Source of the DNA: Stutzerimonas stutzeri
Lineage (GTDB): Bacteria > Pseudomonadota > Gammaproteobacteria > Pseudomonadales > Pseudomonadaceae
NCBI RefSeq assembly: GCF_019090095.1
Contig: NZ_JAGQFP010000003.1
Span: 286,556-350,555, forward strand
Direction: 5' to 3'
DNA length: 64,000 nucleotides
The notes under the pieces were generated by a model that was not told where the DNA came from, did not search any database, and worked only from the letters and a program-made list of their open reading frames with translations. The translations under genes and the position numbers were made by a program. Positions 56,045 to 64,000 of this stretch are shown here, one piece after another (positions within the stretch are counted from its first letter, which is position 1; the number at the start of each line of letters is the position of its first letter).

Positions 56045-57319
56045 ATGCAAACGTTCGAACTGCACGAATCCGGTGTCCGTAGCTATTGCCGCTCCTTCCC
56101 CGTGGTCTTCAAGCAGGCCCGCGGCGCAGAACTGATTACCCGTGAAGGCAAGCACTACATCGACTTCCTCGCCGGAGCCGGCACGCTCAACTACGGCCAT
56201 AACCATCCGGTGCTCAAGCAGGCGCTGCTCGACTACATCAGCGCCGACGGCCTCACCCACGGCCTGGACATGTATTCCGACGCGAAGGAACGCTTCCTGT
56301 CGACCTTCGACCGGCTGATCCTCAAGCCGCGCAACATGGACTACGTCATGCAGTTCACCGGCCCGACCGGCACTAACGCAGTCGAAGCCGCGCTGAAGCT
56401 GGCGCGCAAGGTGACTGGCCGCAACAACATCATCAGCTTCACCAATGGTTTCCATGGCTGCAGCATCGGCGCGCTGGCCGCGACCGGTAACAAGCATCAC
56501 CGCGGCGCCGCGGGCGTTGGTCTGGCCGATGTCAGCCGCATGCCGTACGCCAACTATTTCGGCGACAAGGTCAACACCATCGGCATGATGGACAAGCTGC
56601 TCAGCGACCCGTCCAGCGGTGTCGACAAGCCGGCTGCGGTGATCGTCGAGGTGGTCCAGGGCGAGGGTGGTCTGAATGCAGCCTCCGCCGACTGGGTCCG
56701 CAAGCTGGAAAAACTCTGCCGCAAGCACGAGATGCTGCTGATCATCGACGACATCCAGGCCGGTTGTGGCCGTACCGGCAGCTTCTTCAGCTTCGAAGAG
56801 ATGGGCATCAAGCCGGACATGATTACCCTCTCCAAGTCGCTGTCGGGCTACGGCCTGCCGTTCGCCATGGTGCTGCTGCGCAAGGAGCTGGACCAGTGGA
56901 AGCCGGGCGAGCACAACGGCACCTTCCGCGGTAATAACCACGCCTTCGTCACCGCGGCGGCGGCTATCGAGCACTTCTGGAAGGACGACGAGTTCGCCAA
57001 GAGCGTGCAGGCCAAGGGCAAGCGCATTGCCGATGGCATGCACAAGATCGTCCGCCGTTATGGCCCGGACTCTCTGTTCGTCAAGGGTCGCGGCATGATG
57101 ATCGGCATCAGCTGCCCGGATGGCGACACCGCTGCCGCCATCTGCCGCCACGCGTTCGAAAACGGTCTGGTGATCGAAACCAGCGGCGCCCACAGCGAAG
57201 TGGTCAAGTGCCTCTGCCCGCTGATCATCAGCGAAGAGCAGATCGACAAGGCCATGAGCATCCTGGACAAGGCGTTCGCCGCCGTGATGTCCGAGCAAGC
57301 CCGCGAGCAGGCTGTGTGA
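56045..57319 (+). CDS. ectB: Diaminobutyrate-2-oxoglutarate transaminase EctB
   Basis: 424 residues from the ATG at 56045. Class III PLP aminotransferase forming diaminobutyrate from aspartate semialdehyde. Starts MQTFELHESGVRSYCRSFP, has TGPTGTNAVEAALKLARK, the cofactor Asp in LLIIDDIQAGCGRTG and the PLP lysine in TLSKSLSGYGLPF. Its own AAAGGAAA ribosome site is 5 bases upstream, so it may also be translated separately even though it is in frame with ectA. Its stop codon lies in the left end of an inverted-repeat element. Confidence 0.95.
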   Translation: MQTFELHESGVRSYCRSFPVVFKQARGAELITREGKHYIDFLAGAGTLNYGHNHPVLKQALLDYISADGLTHGLDMYSDAKERFLSTFDRLILKPRNMDYVMQFTGPTGTNAVEAALKLARKVTGRNNIISFTNGFHGCSIGALAATGNKHHRGAAGVGLADVSRMPYANYFGDKVNTIGMMDKLLSDPSSGVDKPAAVIVEVVQGEGGLNAASADWVRKLEKLCRKHEMLLIIDDIQAGCGRTGSFFSFEEMGIKPDMITLSKSLSGYGLPFAMVLLRKELDQWKPGEHNGTFRGNNHAFVTAAAAIEHFWKDDEFAKSVQAKGKRIADGMHKIVRRYGPDSLFVKGRGMMIGISCPDGDTAAAICRHAFENGLVIETSGAHSEVVKCLCPLIISEEQIDKAMSILDKAFAAVMSEQAREQAV

Positions 57320-57440
57320 AAACGTAGCGAGCGAAGGTTAGGCAAGGAAAAAACAGGCGAGGAAGCGGAGTTTACTGCTGTAAATGAGCATTCCGAGCCT
57401 GTTTTTAACGCCGCATAACCGAGCGCAGTAGTTTTCGCAC
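57314..57440. repeat. Imperfect inverted-repeat element (about 127 bases) between ectB and ectC
   Basis: The left end (GTGTGAAAACGTAGCGAGCG, then AAGGTTAGGCAAGG) is an approximate reverse complement of the right end (CATAACCGAGCGCAGTAGTT, then TTCGCAC). Inside, AAAAAACAGGCGAGGAAGCG and CATTCCGAGCCTGTTTTTAA also pair. Similar sequences occur between genes in many pseudomonads, as far as I recall. It has no protein gene and could act as an mRNA hairpin or a small non-autonomous transposable element. Confidence 0.7.
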
Positions 57441-57472
57441 CGCCTGCAACAGCCTCCTGAGGAGTTGAACAC

Positions 57473-57868
57473 ATGATCGTACGTACCCTGGCTGACTGCG
57501 AGCAGTCCAACCGCAAGATCAAGACCGAGACCTGGGACAGCACCCGGATGCTGCTCAAGGACGACAAGATGGGCTTCTCGTTCCATATCACCACCATCTA
57601 CGCCAACACCGAGACGCATATCCACTACCAGAACCATCTGGAGTCGGTGTACTGCATCAGCGGCAACGGCGAGGTGGAAACCATCGCCGACGGCAAGATC
57701 TACAAGATCGAGCCCGGCACGCTGTACATCCTCGACAAGCACGACGAGCACCTGCTGCGCGGCGGCAGCGAGGACATGAAGATGGCCTGCGTGTTCAACC
57801 CGCCACTCAATGGCAAGGAAGTACACGACGAGAGCGGTGTCTATCCGCTCGAAGCCGAAACCGTTTGA
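57473..57868 (+). CDS. ectC: Ectoine synthase EctC
   Basis: 131 residues. Closes the ectoine ring from N-gamma-acetyl-diaminobutyrate. Cupin enzyme: [16 protein letters not shown] at the start, metal-binding region [20 protein letters not shown] and [15 protein letters not shown]. Normal length. The GAGGAG ribosome site is 9 bases upstream. Separated from ectB by the inverted-repeat element and from ectD by 165 bases with another repeat. Confidence 0.97.
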   Translation: MIVRTLADCEQSNRKIKTETWDSTRMLLKDDKMGFSFHITTIYANTETHIHYQNHLESVYCISGNGEVETIADGKIYKIEPGTLYILDKHDEHLLRGGSEDMKMACVFNPPLNGKEVHDESGVYPLEAETV

Positions 57869-57899
57869 GAGGCAGGGTTGGGCGCGATCCGTCACCGCT

Positions 57900-58006
57900 A
57901 TTGATGGGTTGCACCCATCCTACGGCGACCGTTTGTAGGGTGGGTGAAACCCACCAAGGCGGTGTCAACGCCGGCATCGACTGGCGGGTTGCACCCACCC
58001 TGCATG
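57900..58006. repeat. Three inverted-repeat copies between ectC and ectD
   Basis: Copies read TGATGGGTTGCACCCATCCT (about 57903-57922), GTAGGGTGGGTGAAACCCAC (about 57936-57955) and GGCGGGTTGCACCCACCCTG (about 57983-58002). Each is a short dyad around GGGTG and CACCC. They are alternately oriented, as in REP clusters common between genes of pseudomonads. Confidence 0.75.
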
Positions 58007-58033
58007 TCCAAAGGAATCGAAAGGAGAGCTAAC

Positions 58034-58951
58034 GTGAACCCCGCACAAGCCGACCTGTACCCTTCACGCCAGCAAGACGAGCCCAGCTGGCAGGAGCGTC
58101 TGGATCCGGTTGTCTACCGCAACGACCTGGCCAATGCGCCCCTCTCGCCGGAGCAGATCGAGCGCTACGAGCGTGACGGCTATCTGGTCGTCCCCAATCT
58201 GTTCAGCGCCGTGGAAGTCGCGGTCTTTCTCGAAGAACTCGAGCGCATGCGCCAGGACCCGGCCGTGGCCGAGTCCGGCAAGACCATCAAGGAACCCGAC
58301 AGCGGCGCGATCCGCTCGGTATTCGCCATCCACCAGGACAACCCGCTGTTCGCCCGCATCGCCGCGGACGAACGGACCGCTGGCATCGCCCGCTTCCTCC
58401 TGGGTGGCGACCTCTACGTCCACCAGTCGCGGATGAACTTCAAGCCCGGCTTCACCGGCAAGGAGTTCTACTGGCACTCGGATTTCGAGACCTGGCATGT
58501 CGAGGACGGCCTGCCGCGCATGCGCACCCTGAGCTGCTCGATCCTGCTCACCGACAACGAGCCGCACAATGGCCCGCTGATGCTGGTGCCCGGCTCACAC
58601 AAGCACTACATCCGCTGCGTCGGCGCGACGCCGGAGAACCACTACGAAAAGTCGCTGCGCAAGCAGGAATTCGGTGTACCGGATCACGACAGCCTGACCC
58701 GTCTCGCCGACCGCTATGGCATCGACACCGCCACCGGCCCGGCGGGCAGCGTGGTGTTCTTCGACTGCAACACCATGCACGGCTCGAACAGCAACATCAC
58801 ACCCAGTGCCCGCAGCAACCTGTTCTACGTCTACAACCACGTGGATAATGCCGCGCAGGCCCCGTTCTGTGGGCTGTCGCCCCGTCCGGCATTTGTCGCC
58901 GAACGGGAGCGTTTCGAGCCGCTGAATATCCAGAAACAGACGTATCTCTGA
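58034..58951 (+). CDS. ectD: Ectoine 5-hydroxylase EctD
   Basis: 305 residues. Iron(II)- and 2-oxoglutarate-dependent dioxygenase making hydroxyectoine. The EctD signature is complete (FYWHSDFETWHVEDGLPRMR with the HxD iron ligands), and the distal iron His is in NTMHGSNSN. The GTG start at 58034 has AAGGAG 7 bases upstream and gives the family N-terminus (NPAQADLYPSR). Downstream is a hairpin before ask. Confidence 0.97.
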   Translation: MNPAQADLYPSRQQDEPSWQERLDPVVYRNDLANAPLSPEQIERYERDGYLVVPNLFSAVEVAVFLEELERMRQDPAVAESGKTIKEPDSGAIRSVFAIHQDNPLFARIAADERTAGIARFLLGGDLYVHQSRMNFKPGFTGKEFYWHSDFETWHVEDGLPRMRTLSCSILLTDNEPHNGPLMLVPGSHKHYIRCVGATPENHYEKSLRKQEFGVPDHDSLTRLADRYGIDTATGPAGSVVFFDCNTMHGSNSNITPSARSNLFYVYNHVDNAAQAPFCGLSPRPAFVAERERFEPLNIQKQTYL

Positions 58952-58961
58952 CGCACCCCCT

Positions 58962-58992
58962 ATCAGGCCCGACTACCGGGCCTGATCTTTGT
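58962..58992 (+). terminator. Hairpin with weak terminator character between ectD and ask
   Basis: ATCAGGCCCG (58962-58971), loop ACTAC, CGGGCCTGAT (58977-58986), then CTTTGTTGG. The T-run is short, so it may lower rather than end transcription into the aspartokinase gene. Confidence 0.65.
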
Positions 58993-59053
58993 TGGCGGCC
59001 GGAAAACGGCGGCCCAGGGATGACATTCACCCCCACGATGGGAAGTTGAATCG

Positions 59054-60484
59054 ATGCATACCGTAGAAAAGATCGGCGGCACATCCATGAGCCGCTTCGA
59101 AGAACTGTTGGACAACATCTTTATCGGCGGCCGCGAGGGCGACGCACTCTACCAGCGCGTCTTCGTCGTCTCGGCGTACAGCGGCATGACTAACCTGCTG
59201 CTCGAACACAAGAAGACCGGCGAACCGGGTGTCTACCAGCGCTTCGCCGACGCCCGCAACGAGGGCGCCTGGCTCGACGCGCTGGACACGGTGCGCACGC
59301 GCATGCTCGCCAAGAACGCCGAACTGTTCGCCAGCCAGTTCGAGCTGCGCGCGGCCAACCAGTTCGTCAACTCGCGCCTCGACGATGCCCGCGAGTGCAT
59401 GAGCAGCTTGCAGCGCCTGTGTGCTTATGGCCACTTCCAGCTCGACGAGCACCTGATGAAGGTCCGCGAGATGCTCGCCTCTCTTGGCGAAGCGCACTCG
59501 GCCTTCAACTCGGTGCTGGCGCTCAAGCATCGCGGCGTCAACGCCAAGATGGTCGACCTGACCGGCTGGCACCGCGACGCGCCACTGCCCTTCGAGGAGA
59601 TGGTGCGCCACAGCTTCGACGAGGTGGACCTGTCCCGCGAGCTGGTCGTCGCCACCGGCTATACGCACTGCAGCGAAGGGCTGATGAACACCTTCGACCG
59701 TGGCTACAGCGAGATCACCTTCGCCCAGATCGCGGCGGCCACCGGCGCGCGCGAGGCGATCATTCACAAGGAATTCCACCTCTCCAGTGCTGACCCGAAC
59801 CTGGTCGGTGCCGACAAGGTGGTCACCATCGGCCGTACCAACTACGACGTGGCTGACCAGCTGTCGAACCTCGGCATGGAGGCGATTCACCCGCGTGCGG
59901 CCAAGACACTGCGCCGCGCCGGCATCGAGCTGCGCATCAAGAATGCCTTCGAGCCGGACCACGCCGGTACGCTGATCAGCCAGGACTACAAGAGCGAGCG
60001 GCCTTGCGTGGAAATCATCGCCGGGCGCAAGGACGTCTTCGGCATCGAGGTGTTCGACCAGGACATGCTCGGCGACGTCGGCTACGACATCGAGATCAGC
60101 AAGTTGCTCAAGCAGCTGCGCCTCTATGTGGTCAACAAGGACTCCGACGCCAACAGCATCACCTACTACGCCTCCGGCTCGCGCAAGCTGATCAACCGCG
60201 CCGCGCGGCTGATCGAGGAGAAGTACCCGGCGGCGGAAGTCACCGTGCACAACGTCGCCATCGTCTCGGCGATCGGCTCGGACCTCAAGGTCAAGGGCAT
60301 CCTCGCCAAGACCGTGGCCGCACTGGCCGGCGCCGGCATCAGTATCCAGGCGGTGCACCAGTCGATTCGCCAGGTGGAGATGCAGTGCGTGGTCAACGAG
60401 GAAGACTACGATGATGCGGTCGCCGCCTTGCACCGCGCCTTGATCGAACCGGAAAACCACGGCGACGTGATCGCGGCGGCATAA
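59054..60484 (+). CDS. ask: Aspartate kinase of the ectoine cluster (Ask_Ect)
   Basis: 476 residues. Supplies aspartyl phosphate for the ectoine precursor. N-terminal VEKIGGTSMSRF (ATP motif), middle RGYSEITFAQIAAATGA and two C-terminal ACT domains (YVVNKDSDANSITYYASGS, AIVSAIGSDLKVKGILAKT). The specialised aspartokinase of ectoine clusters, as in P. stutzeri, escapes the usual feedback inhibition (family knowledge). Start at 59054 with GGGAAG upstream. Confidence 0.96.
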   Translation: MHTVEKIGGTSMSRFEELLDNIFIGGREGDALYQRVFVVSAYSGMTNLLLEHKKTGEPGVYQRFADARNEGAWLDALDTVRTRMLAKNAELFASQFELRAANQFVNSRLDDARECMSSLQRLCAYGHFQLDEHLMKVREMLASLGEAHSAFNSVLALKHRGVNAKMVDLTGWHRDAPLPFEEMVRHSFDEVDLSRELVVATGYTHCSEGLMNTFDRGYSEITFAQIAAATGAREAIIHKEFHLSSADPNLVGADKVVTIGRTNYDVADQLSNLGMEAIHPRAAKTLRRAGIELRIKNAFEPDHAGTLISQDYKSERPCVEIIAGRKDVFGIEVFDQDMLGDVGYDIEISKLLKQLRLYVVNKDSDANSITYYASGSRKLINRAARLIEEKYPAAEVTVHNVAIVSAIGSDLKVKGILAKTVAALAGAGISIQAVHQSIRQVEMQCVVNEEDYDDAVAALHRALIEPENHGDVIAAA

Positions 60485-60513
60485 GCGTCTCCGCCCCCTG
60501 GCAACACCGAACT

Positions 60514-60550
60514 GCCGGACCCGGCACTCGCTAGGTCCGGCGGTTTGCCG
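60514..60550. terminator. Possible terminator between ask and the CtaG-like gene
   Basis: GCCGGACC (60514-60521) pairs with GGTCCGGC (60534-60541), with partial extension by AACT and GGTT and a short T-run. It overlaps the end of the convergent gene. Confidence 0.45.
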
Positions 60551-61340
60551 TCTGCCAGCCGCCAAGCGCATCGGATGCCACCCGACGCCGGTACCAGCTG
60601 GCGAAAAACACCAGTGCCAGCAGCAGCTCGGCCAGATCGCCGCCGTAGTACATGAGCTGCGCGGCAGCCTCGATCTGCGCCAGGCCGTGTCCGGCGTCCC
60701 GCGGGAAACCATAGGCATACATCAGCTTGCCGAGCACCGCGTGAGCGGCTATCGCCACGAACAGCACCACCAACCGTAGCCACATACCGGGCCGGTGGGG
60801 CGCGGGGTCCGGCCCGGCGATCGACCAGCTGAACAGGTATCCGGCCAGCACGAAATGCAGGTGCAACCACAGGTGCAGCAGGGGTTGGCTGAAACTGAGC
60901 TGATACAGCGGCGTCAGGTAAAGCACGTAGAGCGCACCGATATCGAGTAGCAGCGCCGTGACCGGATGGCTCAGACAGCGTACGGGCCGGCTGGCTGCCA
61001 GATCGGTGAGACGCCGCGCGGTGAGCACCGGCACGCTACGCAGCAACAGCGTGCCGGGCGCGCCGAGCATCAGGGCGATGGGGGCGAACATGGCAAGCAG
61101 CAGGTGCTGGGTCATATGTCCCCGCAGGTCGGCATGCCCCCATTCCACCATGGGTGGCGACAGCGCCAGCACCAGCAGGCCGCAGCCCAGCGAGAAGCCG
61201 ATCAGCCTCCGGCAGGGCCAGGCCTTGCGACGTCGACGTTCCGCGCGCACGGCGAGTACATAGGCAAACCACAGGCCCAGGGTCAGCAACACCATCAGGA
61301 ACGTCCCGGCCAGGGTCAGCAGATGGGCGTCGTGCGTCAT
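60531..61340 (-). CDS. CtaG/Caa3-type cytochrome oxidase assembly membrane protein
   Basis: 269 residues with about seven membrane helices. Family features: GLLVLALSPPMVEWGHADLR, HMTQHLLLAMFAPIALMLG and a His-rich LLHLWLHLHFVLAGYLF, which fit the caa3_CtaG family thought to help copper insertion into oxidase. This is not the Cox11-type CtaG. The stop lies near a shared terminator; the DUF2243 gene precedes it by 3 bases, so the two are a unit. Confidence 0.85.
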   Translation of the reverse strand: MTHDAHLLTLAGTFLMVLLTLGLWFAYVLAVRAERRRRKAWPCRRLIGFSLGCGLLVLALSPPMVEWGHADLRGHMTQHLLLAMFAPIALMLGAPGTLLLRSVPVLTARRLTDLAASRPVRCLSHPVTALLLDIGALYVLYLTPLYQLSFSQPLLHLWLHLHFVLAGYLFSWSIAGPDPAPHRPGMWLRLVVLFVAIAAHAVLGKLMYAYGFPRDAGHGLAQIEAAAQLMYYGGDLAELLLALVFFASWYRRRVASDALGGWQTANRRT

Positions 61341-61343
61341 GAA

Positions 61344-61811
61344 CTACCGCCCCCGCGCTGGCTCGACTCGGACGGGCGCGAGCCGGCGCCAGACGAACAG
61401 GCCAGCCGTCAGCAGGAGGACGCCGAAGCCGTTCCAGGCCAGATCGTAGAGCCACAGATCATCGACATAACGCACCTGATGCAGGCGCAACAGCTTGTGA
61501 TCGACGATGCCGTCGAACAGCTGAAAGCCGCCGGCACCGAACAGGAGACCGGCCCAGGCGTGCCGTCGCGACAGCCGACCCTGAGCGCTCAGGCGTACGA
61601 ACAGATAGGCGCCAGCGGCGAGCATGAGCAGTTCGGCCGCATGCAAAAGCCCATCGGACAGCAGCGCGATGGCCAGCGTCGAGCGGTCGTAGAAGTGGTG
61701 CCAAGCGAGGAGCTGGTGAAAGACGATCTCGTCGATGGCGGCCATCAAACCGACCCCGCCGAAGATCGTCGAGATCAGGCTGCTTCTGGCATCGACGGGG
61801 TTGGCGCTCAC
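61344..61811 (-). CDS. DUF2243 membrane protein
   Basis: 155 residues with four membrane helices. Family features: GGVGLMAAIDEIVFHQLLAWHHFYD, LLHAAELLMLAAGAYLF and GFQLFDGIVDHKLLRLHQVRY, with conserved His that could bind metal. The GTG start at 61811 has GGAGG 5 bases upstream; an in-frame ATG at 61844 has a weak site. It is paired with the CtaG-like gene, as often seen in other bacteria, suggesting a role in oxidase assembly or metal handling. Confidence 0.8.
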   Translation of the reverse strand: MSANPVDARSSLISTIFGGVGLMAAIDEIVFHQLLAWHHFYDRSTLAIALLSDGLLHAAELLMLAAGAYLFVRLSAQGRLSRRHAWAGLLFGAGGFQLFDGIVDHKLLRLHQVRYVDDLWLYDLAWNGFGVLLLTAGLFVWRRLAPVRVEPARGR

Positions 61812-61995
61812 GATGGCCTCCGGTAAATGGCGGTTGGCTGGCATCGGAACTCGGCGCGCACGACGCAAGCCCTGTTTAGGAAATGACTGGGGGCCGCCGC
61901 AGGAGTTCGCGCTGACTTGACCGAGCGGGGCGAAAAGCGCCGGCCAACTCAGTAGAATCCGCACATTTCTTGTTGATATCCCGAGCCACCGCACC

Positions 61996-63366
61996 ATGAC
62001 CCAGCCCCGCACCGAACTGCTGTCGCCCGCCGGCACCCTCAAATCCATGCGCTACGCCTTTGCCTACGGCGCCGATGCGGTCTACGCCGGGCAGCCGCGC
62101 TACAGCCTGCGCGTGCGCAACAACGAGTTCGACCATGCCAACCTCAAGCTCGGCATCGACGAGGCCCATGCGCTGGGCAAGCAGTTCTATGTGGTGGTCA
62201 ACATCGCGCCGCACAACGCCAAGCTGAAGACCTTCATCAGGGACCTCGAGCCGGTGGTGGCGATGGGGCCCGACGCGCTGATCATGTCCGACCCGGGCCT
62301 GATCATGCTGGTGCGCCAGCACTTCCCGCAGCAGACCATCCACCTCTCGGTACAGGCCAATGCGGTGAACTGGGCGACGGTGAAATTCTGGGAGAGCCAG
62401 GGCGTCAGCCGGGTGATCCTGTCCCGCGAGCTGTCGCTGGAGGAGATCGGCGAAATCCGCGAGCAGGTGCCCGGCATGGAGTTGGAGGTGTTCGTCCACG
62501 GCGCACTGTGCATGGCCTATTCCGGGCGCTGCCTGCTGTCGGGCTACATCAACAAGCGCGACCCCAATCAGGGCACCTGCACCAACGCCTGCCGCTGGGA
62601 ATACAAGACCCACGAAGCCAAGGAAAACGAAGTTGGCGACATCGTGCACAAGTATGAGCCCATCGTCGTGCAGCCGGCCGAGCCCGGCCGACCCGAACCG
62701 ACCCTCGGCGTAGGTGCGCCGACCGCGGAGGTGTTCCTGCTCGAAGACAGCAGCCGTCCGGGCGAATTCATGTCCGCCTTCGAGGACGAGCACGGCACCT
62801 ACATCATGAATTCCAAGGATCTGCGCGCCGTGCAGCACGTCGAGCGGCTGGTGCAGATGGGCGTGCACTCGCTGAAGATCGAAGGTCGCACCAAGAGCCA
62901 CTACTACGTCGCCCGCACGGCACAGGTCTATCGCAAGGCCATCGACGATGCCCTCGCCGGCCGCCCCTTCGACAAGTCGCTGATGGACACCCTGGAATCC
63001 CTGGCCCACCGCGGCTACACCGAAGGCTTCCTGCGGCGCCACGTGCATGACGAATACCAGAACTACGAACGTGGCTTCTCGCTGTCGGACCGCCAGCAGT
63101 TCGTCGGCGAGATGACCGGCGAGCGGCGCAACGGCCTGGCCGAGGTGACCGTCAAGAACCGCTTCGCCGTCGGCGACCGCCTGGAGCTGATGACGCCGCA
63201 GGGCAACCTGAACTTCCGCCTCGACGCCCTGGAAAACAAGCGCGGCGAACGCACCGACGTCGCGCCCGGTGATGGCCACACCGTCTACCTGGCAGTGCCG
63301 GACGACGTCGACCTGCGCTACGCCCTGCTGATGCGCGAACTCGACGGCAGCACCACCCGCGGCTGA
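61996..63366 (+). CDS. trhP: U32 family protein, tRNA hydroxylation (YegQ/TrhP-like)
   Basis: 456 residues. Peptidase-U32-like barrel: TELLSPAGTLKSMRYAFAYG at the start, PHNAKLKTFIRDLEP, the Cys-rich SGRCLLSGYINKRDPNQGTC and CRWEYKT, then KIEGRTKSHYYVARTAQVYR. The C-terminal domain follows. Family members (TrhP, YegQ) take part in 5-hydroxyuridine formation at tRNA position 34. Start at 61996 follows weak upstream sequence; divergent from the DUF2243 gene. Confidence 0.9.
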   Translation: MTQPRTELLSPAGTLKSMRYAFAYGADAVYAGQPRYSLRVRNNEFDHANLKLGIDEAHALGKQFYVVVNIAPHNAKLKTFIRDLEPVVAMGPDALIMSDPGLIMLVRQHFPQQTIHLSVQANAVNWATVKFWESQGVSRVILSRELSLEEIGEIREQVPGMELEVFVHGALCMAYSGRCLLSGYINKRDPNQGTCTNACRWEYKTHEAKENEVGDIVHKYEPIVVQPAEPGRPEPTLGVGAPTAEVFLLEDSSRPGEFMSAFEDEHGTYIMNSKDLRAVQHVERLVQMGVHSLKIEGRTKSHYYVARTAQVYRKAIDDALAGRPFDKSLMDTLESLAHRGYTEGFLRRHVHDEYQNYERGFSLSDRQQFVGEMTGERRNGLAEVTVKNRFAVGDRLELMTPQGNLNFRLDALENKRGERTDVAPGDGHTVYLAVPDDVDLRYALLMRELDGSTTRG

Positions 63367-63462
63367 CCGGCTCCCGTAGGGCTACCGTCAGCTCGCCAGG
63401 CAGCCCGAGGCATCCTGCCGACGGTGGGCTAACGCCCCACCCTGCGGATCTGCCCGGCACGT

Positions 63463-64000
63463 CTGTAGGAGCACGCTCTGCGTGCGATCGGGGATTATGC
63501 GTGGCAGCGGTCGCAAGCAGAGCTTGCTCCTACAGGGTCGAGGGCGACTTCGACCTTCCATCAGAGCCGCCCACACCGAGGTGCAGCGAAACCGCAGCGC
63601 TAAAGCCGTAGGCGCACGCTCTGCGTGCGACCGGACGCTACGGATGGGCATGGCATTGTGGTCCTGCTGATGCAGGGTCTTTGCAGGAGCCCTCTGACCG
63701 CGATCGGGGATTATGCGTGGCTGCGGTCGCAAGCAGAGCTTGCTCCTACATGTCGAGGGCGACTTCGACCTTCCATCGGAGCAGCCACCACACCGAGGTG
63801 CGCCGAAATCGCAGCGCTAAAGCTGTAGGAACACGCTCTGCGTGCGACCGGACGCTACGGATGGGCATGGCATTTTGGTCCTGCCGATGCAGGGTCTTTT
63901 CAGGAGCCCTCTGACCGCGATCGGGGATTGTGCGTGGTTGCGGTCGCAAGCAGAGCTTGCTCCTACATGTCGAGGGTGACTTCAGCCCGCTCGCTGAGCC
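63463..64000. repeat. Tandem repeat array, unit about 217 bases, cut by the window edge
   Basis: Three copies in tandem: a short copy at about 63463-63605 (143 bases, missing a middle part), a full copy at 63606-63822 (217) and a third from 63823 to the edge. Each begins with GTAGG(A)GCACGCTCTGCGTG and contains its inverted partner CGCAAGCAGAGCTTGCTCCT, as in Pseudomonas REP sequences, plus a shared segment with CGACTTCGACCTTCCATC. No protein gene. Confidence 0.85.

Noticed and set aside
63625..63949. Short frames inside the tandem repeats
   Set aside because: The same frames recur in each repeat copy because the DNA repeats; no start sites or protein patterns.
1..64000. CRISPR arrays, rRNA and tRNA genes, prophage or transposase genes
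   Set aside because: I looked for regular direct repeats with spacers, cloverleaf-like sequences and integrase or transposase motifs and saw none; this was by reading only, not by a covariance search.

Overview
The window is GC-rich, densely coded gammaproteobacterial chromosome. Gene content and order point to a Pseudomonas relative, most likely the Stutzerimonas (Pseudomonas stutzeri) group. The runs typA-thiI-glnA-ntrBC-trmL-hslVU-ubiEJB-hisIE-tatABC-rsmE-dtd-pip-fbp and pycB-pycA-pycR-hexR-zwf are, from memory, the P. aeruginosa PAO1 order. The complete ectABCD-ask ectoine/hydroxyectoine cluster is typical of the stutzeri group. I saw no rRNA, tRNA, CRISPR array, prophage or insertion sequence with a transposase.

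Layout. 1-9700: envelope and signalling genes (a sensor kinase cut by the left edge, an alpha-carbonic anhydrase, an FAD-dependent dehydrogenase, an operon of two solute-binding proteins with a GGDEF protein, small secreted proteins). 9884-14252: an HBM-type chemoreceptor, then a tightly overlapped NTF2-like/acetyltransferase/nitrilase-type trio. 14511-24739: typA, thiI and the nitrogen-control block glnA, two DUF4124 genes and ntrBC, with readable sigma-54 promoters and NtrC sites in front of both glnA and ntrB. 24920-33680: hslVU behind a near-consensus sigma-32 promoter, then ubiquinone, histidine, Tat and rsmE genes. The mcl-PHA synthase cluster that usually lies between the DUF971 gene and the PHA_gran_rgn gene is absent. 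33786-41324: housekeeping genes, small lipoproteins, fbp and glgP. 41528-50626: a further solute-binding protein, beta-carbonic anhydrase, glutaminase, an SbtA/SbtB-like bicarbonate transporter pair and two-subunit pyruvate carboxylase, i.e. several bicarbonate-handling genes close together. 50820-54868: pycR, hexR and zwf with a perfect HexR operator. 55466-60484: the ectoine cluster. 60531-63366: CtaG-like and DUF2243 membrane proteins and a U32-family tRNA-modification gene. 63463-64000: a tandem repeat array with a unit of about 217 bp, running off the window.

The most unusual observation is in the ectoine cluster. ectA and ectB lie in one open frame with no stop codon between them, so an EctA-EctB fusion protein could be made. 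ectA also lacks a good start codon. Repeat elements sit in the ectB-ectC and ectC-ectD gaps. I found no clearly new multi-gene defence or mobile system.
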